The notes beneath the pieces are model-generated. The model did no database searches, was not told the origin of the DNA, and was given only the letters and a program-made list of their open reading frames with translations. A stretch of 64,000 nucleotides of DNA from RYN-230 sp963760405. GTDB taxonomy: Bacteria; Actinomycetota; Actinomycetes; Streptosporangiales; Streptosporangiaceae. Each line of letters opens with the position of its first letter. Position 1 is the first letter of the stretch. The stretch spans positions 372,001 through 436,000 of the forward strand of contig CAVXCV010000009.1 of the NCBI GenBank assembly GCA_963760405.1, in the 5' to 3' direction. Shown piece by piece: positions 60,846 to 64,000 of this stretch. The translations under genes and the position numbers were made by a program.

Positions 60846-62285
60846 TCAGGCCACGGCCGGCCGGGCCCGCTCTGCCTCCGTTTCCGTCGCGCGTGTGGCC
60901 CGCTGCATCTGCTCCAAGTTCGGCGGCTTGCAGAAGAACGTGACCGTCAGCGCGGCCAGCGCGCCCAGCGTGGCCCCGAAGAAGAAGCCGGACGCCCAGT
61001 GGAACGTGGCCGTCCCGTACAGCGTCCCGGTCATGATCAAGGCCGCGATGCCGCCCGCGAAGCTGCCGCCGAGCGCCTTGAAGGCGTAGATCGACCCGTA
61101 GTTGACCGCGTTGTTGGTCTCGCCCCAGTAGTCGGCCACCAGCGCCGCGGTCATCGGGAAGTTGGCGCCGGACAAGCCGCCGGAGACCACCGCACAGATG
61201 ACGAACAACGGCGTGTTGTGCACCTCGCCCGCCCACAACGCGAGCAACTGGAACACCACGTTGCCGGAGTACGCGTAGATCATCGTTCTCCGGCGGCCGA
61301 TGAACTCGGAGATGTAGCCGTAGACGGGCCGGAAGAGGCCATCCGCCAGCGAGAACCCGGCGAAGCCGACCACCGCCGCGGCCGTGCCCAGGCCCATCGC
61401 CTGCGCGAAGGAGTAGTAGTACGCCACCCCGAACAGCGAGCAGCCGATGTACAGGGCATATTGGATGCCGACCCACTTGGCCTGCGGTGTGCGCCACATC
61501 TCCCCGAGGTGGTAGTGCCGCAGCGCGGGCGGGTTGTTGCGCAGGTCGCGGGTGCTGTGCTTGTGCCAGTTCAGTGGGTCGATCTCCTTCGGCCACCAGT
61601 TCTTCGGCGGGTCCTTGAGGAAGAACCCGGCCAGCACGATGCCGAAGGTCATGATGCCGGCCTGGATCCAGATGTAGGTCTTGAGCGTGGACGGGCTCAT
61701 CGTGATCGCGCCCCCGCCGCTGCTGGCTGCGCCGATCGCGAAGATGAACGGCACCGCGCCGTAGGCCCAGCCGCCGTTCACGAACCCGGTCCGCCAGCCC
61801 TTTTTCTCCGGGTACCACTTGGCCACGATGTTGATGCAGCTCGAGTACACCATCCCGGAGCCGATGCCGCCGAGCACCGCGTAGCCGAGGTAGGCCTCCC
61901 AGATCGAGGTGGACTGGGCCAGGATGCCGTACCCGACGACGCCGCAGACGATGCCGCCGATGACGGTCGCCCAGCGCACGTTGAGGATCCCGCGGTTGCG
62001 CAGCAGGCCGGTGCCGATCTGCACGAACGACTCGAAGATGACGAAGAACGAGAAGGCCCAGAACACCGGCCCGGGGCCCCAGCCATGCACCTTGGCCAGC
62101 GAGCCATTCAGCGCGCCCCAGGTGTATTCGAGCAGCCCGGCCAGGCACATGGCCAGCCAGGCCGCCATGATCGGGACCCACCGGCCGTGGCCGAGGATGT
62201 CCCGCGGTGTCTCACCGACCCGGAACACCCGGCCGGTCGTGTTGGTCACTACTTGGAAGTTGGCTGTTCCAGCTGTTGCGCTCAT
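60846..62285 (-). CDS. OFA-family (oxalate/formate-type) MFS transporter
   Basis: The 479-aa protein has about 12 helices and the OFA layout: WVPIMAAWLAMCLAGLLEY at helix 1, AVLGGIGSGMVYSSCINIVA, PEKKGWRTGFVNGGWAYG and a late SGANFPMTAALVADYWG. OxlT-type carriers exchange oxalate for formate or move related monocarboxylates. The nearby 2-oxoacid:ferredoxin oxidoreductase beta subunit supports an oxalate or related acid. The ATG 62285 was chosen because upstream frame text lacks similarity. Confidence 0.88.
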   Translation of the reverse strand: MSATAGTANFQVVTNTTGRVFRVGETPRDILGHGRWVPIMAAWLAMCLAGLLEYTWGALNGSLAKVHGWGPGPVFWAFSFFVIFESFVQIGTGLLRNRGILNVRWATVIGGIVCGVVGYGILAQSTSIWEAYLGYAVLGGIGSGMVYSSCINIVAKWYPEKKGWRTGFVNGGWAYGAVPFIFAIGAASSGGGAITMSPSTLKTYIWIQAGIMTFGIVLAGFFLKDPPKNWWPKEIDPLNWHKHSTRDLRNNPPALRHYHLGEMWRTPQAKWVGIQYALYIGCSLFGVAYYYSFAQAMGLGTAAAVVGFAGFSLADGLFRPVYGYISEFIGRRRTMIYAYSGNVVFQLLALWAGEVHNTPLFVICAVVSGGLSGANFPMTAALVADYWGETNNAVNYGSIYAFKALGGSFAGGIAALIMTGTLYGTATFHWASGFFFGATLGALAALTVTFFCKPPNLEQMQRATRATETEAERARPAVA

Positions 62286-62681
62286 CGGTCGCCACCGATA
62301 CCTCTCGCAGGAGACGCTGTTAGCTCGTGGCCCGGCCCGGCGGACGCCGGCCCGGGGCTGCTTGTGCGGGGTATCCATCTCCCGGAATGGGAGCGACCGC
62401 ACTGAGGTTGGTATCGATCACGGCTGGACCAGTCCCGGGTTGCACCCCGGGGGCTGTCCGCCGCTGAAGGTCAGGGGCGTCGCGCTGGGTTGGGTGAGCG
62501 GTCCGCGCGGCGCCCTTGGTCCTGCCCGCCCCGGCGGCCCCCGCGATCCCTGCGGGCTCCGTGATGTCCACGGCGCGACTGGACCGCGCCGCAGCCGGCG
62601 CCCGGATCCTCGTCGATCCGCCATGGCACCTCCAGGTCGGGCCGCCAGGCGCCGGGCGGGTGCCACCCGGCGCCCCGGCCC
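62286..62681. promoter_or_regulatory. Gap between OFA transporter and upstream operon
   Basis: This 396-bp gap has the end of the upstream operon's terminator at its right side and otherwise no convincing gene. A promoter for the transporter is expected near 62,290-62,400 but cannot be assigned by eye. Confidence 0.4.
62648..62674 (-). terminator. Hairpin at the end of the oxidoreductase operon
   Basis: A perfect 9-bp stem GGCGCCGGG (62648-62656) / CCCGGCGCC (62666-62674) lies 8 bp past the stop of the 97-aa gene on the minus strand. Confidence 0.6.
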
Positions 62682-62975
62682 TCAGGTCTCCAGCCCGAGC
62701 GCCCGGAACAGGGCGCTGCGCTGCTCGTCATCGGTGGCGGCCGCGTACAGCTCGTCCAGGCCCCAGCCAGCCTCGTCGAGCAGTTCCGCGGCCTGGTCGA
62801 ACAAGGGGGAGCGCTGGTCCGCCGGGACACTGGCGATCACCAGGTGGCTGATCACCTGGAAGACCGCGTCGCGGAGCAGCACCCGGCGTTCCCCGGCCGG
62901 CCGGGCCAGGCCCGGCCTGAGCGGGATGATCCTGGCTCCGGGGCCGGGGTTCAGCTGCCCGTTGGGCCCGGTCAT
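62682..62975 (-). CDS. Hypothetical 97-aa protein of the oxidoreductase operon
   Basis: The protein is largely helical, with VFQVISHLVIASVPADQRSP and DEAGWGLDELYAAATDDEQR. I recognise no family. Its ATG overlaps the stop of the 117-aa gene by 4 bp. It is the last gene before a hairpin, so it is probably an accessory of the 2-oxoacid:ferredoxin oxidoreductase locus. Confidence 0.65.
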   Translation of the reverse strand: MTGPNGQLNPGPGARIIPLRPGLARPAGERRVLLRDAVFQVISHLVIASVPADQRSPLFDQAAELLDEAGWGLDELYAAATDDEQRSALFRALGLET

Positions 62976-63325
62976 GCTGGATGCCTTAAGGCGGCGGGGG
63001 TGACCGGGCGGGGCGGGGCGGCTGCCTCCCCGGGATGGCCCGGTTCCCCGGGCGGGCGTGCGTCCCTGGTCAGTGCGGCCAGCTCGGCCATGAGCCGGTC
63101 ACGTTCCCCGGGACGGCTCAGGTCGATCACCCCGGCCAGCGCGTAGCTGCGCCCGCCCGGCGAGCCATCCGCCAGCCGGACCGGGGCGGCCTCGGTGAAC
63201 ACCTCGAACCGCGGGCTGCCCGCGCGGGCCCCGACGGTCAGCACGTAGCGCAACACCGCGACCCGGTCGGGCAGGTACCGCTGCTGATGCCCGCCGTCGA
63301 AGCGGATCTGCCATTGATCAGCCAT
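62972..63325 (-). CDS. Hypothetical 117-aa protein of the oxidoreductase operon
   Basis: The protein starts MADQWQIRFDGGHQQRYLPD and is mostly beta with a charged C-terminus (RPGERDRLMAELAALTRDAR). No known domain is recognised. It lies 107 bp after the oxidoreductase beta gene and overlaps the next gene, so co-expression is likely. A role in enzyme assembly or in redox-partner handling is only a guess from context. Confidence 0.6.
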   Translation of the reverse strand: MADQWQIRFDGGHQQRYLPDRVAVLRYVLTVGARAGSPRFEVFTEAAPVRLADGSPGGRSYALAGVIDLSRPGERDRLMAELAALTRDARPPGEPGHPGEAAAPPRPVTPAALRHPA

Positions 63326-63432
63326 CGGACTCCCTACTACTGCGGCACCGCCGGGGGGCTAACCGCGGCGGCTGTGCTGCCGCCCGGCGCGGAGCGGCGA
63401 CCGAGGGGCCGCCCCACCGCGCTAGCCGAGCC

Positions 63433-64000
63433 TTACGCACCGACCCCGCGGTTGAGCGGCATCGAGTACGACTCTTCCTTCAGCCGTTCATGACGGGCCG
63501 GGTCCTCGCCCTCGCGGAGCTCGGCCTGGCACGTCCATGCCCATGTCCTGCCAGTTCAGGTTGGCCGCGCGCTGCAGGGCCGCCACGTGCTCGGGCAGCA
63601 TGTGCCCGAACCGGCCCTGCATGGCCAGGTAGTCGGTGACCGGGCGCTGCACCGGCGGGTGGAAGTAGTGGTACTTCCGCTCGTCCGGGTCGTACTCCCA
63701 GACCGGGAACAGGCCGGCCTCCACCACCCGGCGGCCCAGCTCGACCGTCATCGAGGTCTGGTACACCCAGCCCTTCTGGCACGGGGTGAAGCAGTGCATG
63801 AACGCGGCGCCGTGCCGGTTCAGCCCCTTGCGGGTCTTGTTGATCAGGTCCACCGGGTAGCCGACCGTGGTCGTCGCCACGTAGCAGTGCGGGTGCCCCT
63901 CGGCCATCATCTTGGCCAGGTTCTTCGGCGGCAGCTGCTTGCCCGCCGGGTTCGCCTTGCCGAACGGGGTGAACGTGGTCAGCCCCGCGTACGGGGTGGT
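63433..64000 (-). CDS. 2-oxoacid:ferredoxin oxidoreductase beta subunit, C-terminal part (partial, frameshifted)
   Basis: The gene enters from the right edge, reading TTPYAGLTTFTPFGKANPAG, then HCYVATTTVGYPVDLINKTR, HGAAFMHCFTPCQKGWVYQT and VVEAGLFPVWEYDPDERKYH. This matches the TPP-binding beta subunit of the pyruvate/oxalate:ferredoxin oxidoreductase family. An extra C near 63527 truncates the ORF. Corrected, it ends RLKEESYSMPLNRGVGA at TAA 63433-63435. Presence beside an OFA transporter makes oxalate a reasonable substrate, though pyruvate or another oxoacid is possible. TPP-binding residues lie beyond the window. Confidence 0.82.

Noticed and set aside
62286..62681. Small ORFs in the gap before the OFA gene
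   Set aside because: Pro/Arg-rich frames without ribosome sites or similarity; treated as non-coding.

Overview
The window is a gene-dense, very GC-rich stretch of an actinomycete chromosome. Supporting markers are an actinobacterial-type DapD, a mycothiol-dependent formaldehyde dehydrogenase with its metallo-hydrolase, an F420/FMN-type PPOX protein, PAC2 and DUF5709 proteins, an NhaA-DsbA fusion, NB-ARC/TPR proteins and a LAL-type LuxR regulator. It looks like a Streptosporangiales-like organism, but the exact genus cannot be read from the sequence. No tRNA, rRNA, CRISPR array or recognisable transposase was seen.

Region 1 (1-19.7 kb) is a one-carbon/methylated-amine catabolic locus. On the plus strand lie an APC permease, a dimethylglycine/sarcosine dehydrogenase-like FAD-GcvT enzyme and both ETF subunits. 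A 90-bp tandem repeat array sits between etfB and etfA. Two tandem NB-ARC/TPR genes follow on the minus strand. Then come metF, DUF1638, a RACE-type corrinoid activase, a methyl-THF:corrinoid methyltransferase, a corrinoid protein and an IclR regulator, with a divergent non-pyrrolysine MttB-family methyltransferase. Together they could strip a methyl group from a quaternary amine onto cobalamin, move it to THF, oxidise it with MetF, and oxidise the remaining dimethylglycine through DMGDH and ETF. Several of these genes carry single-base frameshifts.

Region 2 (19.8-31.6 kb) holds dapD, xthA and a photolyase. It is followed by a membrane/copper-like module: a DUF5134 protein, a polytopic protein, a 54-aa Met-rich peptide, a P-type ATPase homologue lacking DKTGT, and a PCuAC-like protein lacking its metal ligands. 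A PPOX protein with a MerR/SoxR-type promoter, a membrane-tethered ECF sigma factor, a MetE-like methyltransferase and a beta-carbonic anhydrase complete it.

Region 3 (31.7-44.5 kb) contains a PAC2 protein, NAD kinase, NhaA-DsbA, DUF5709, a GbsR/MarR regulator and a polyketide-type ABC exporter. A large polytopic GT-C-like protein is flanked by two related non-coding blocks, each with a hairpin and a cluster of DnaA-box-like 9-mers. A DHA2 MFS exporter follows.

Region 4 (44.5-55.3 kb) is mostly metabolic: a HAD phosphatase, an M50 protease, a P-loop kinase, an AKR, a coupled sulfotransferase-like/class IV aminotransferase pair, and the mycothiol formaldehyde pathway. Two related 104-bp elements with terminal inverted repeats lie in its gaps. 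Tandem HATPase proteins and a giant LuxR regulator follow.

Region 5 (55.3-64 kb) begins with an AT-rich island leading to a 52-aa exported peptide. It continues with an amidohydrolase, a GntR regulator, a universal stress protein, sucrose phosphorylase, and an oxalate-type locus (OFA transporter plus the end of a 2-oxoacid:ferredoxin oxidoreductase beta subunit).

Single-base indels break at least eight otherwise well-conserved genes. They are densest in the corrinoid locus and usually lie in G/C runs, so sequencing error is as likely as true decay.
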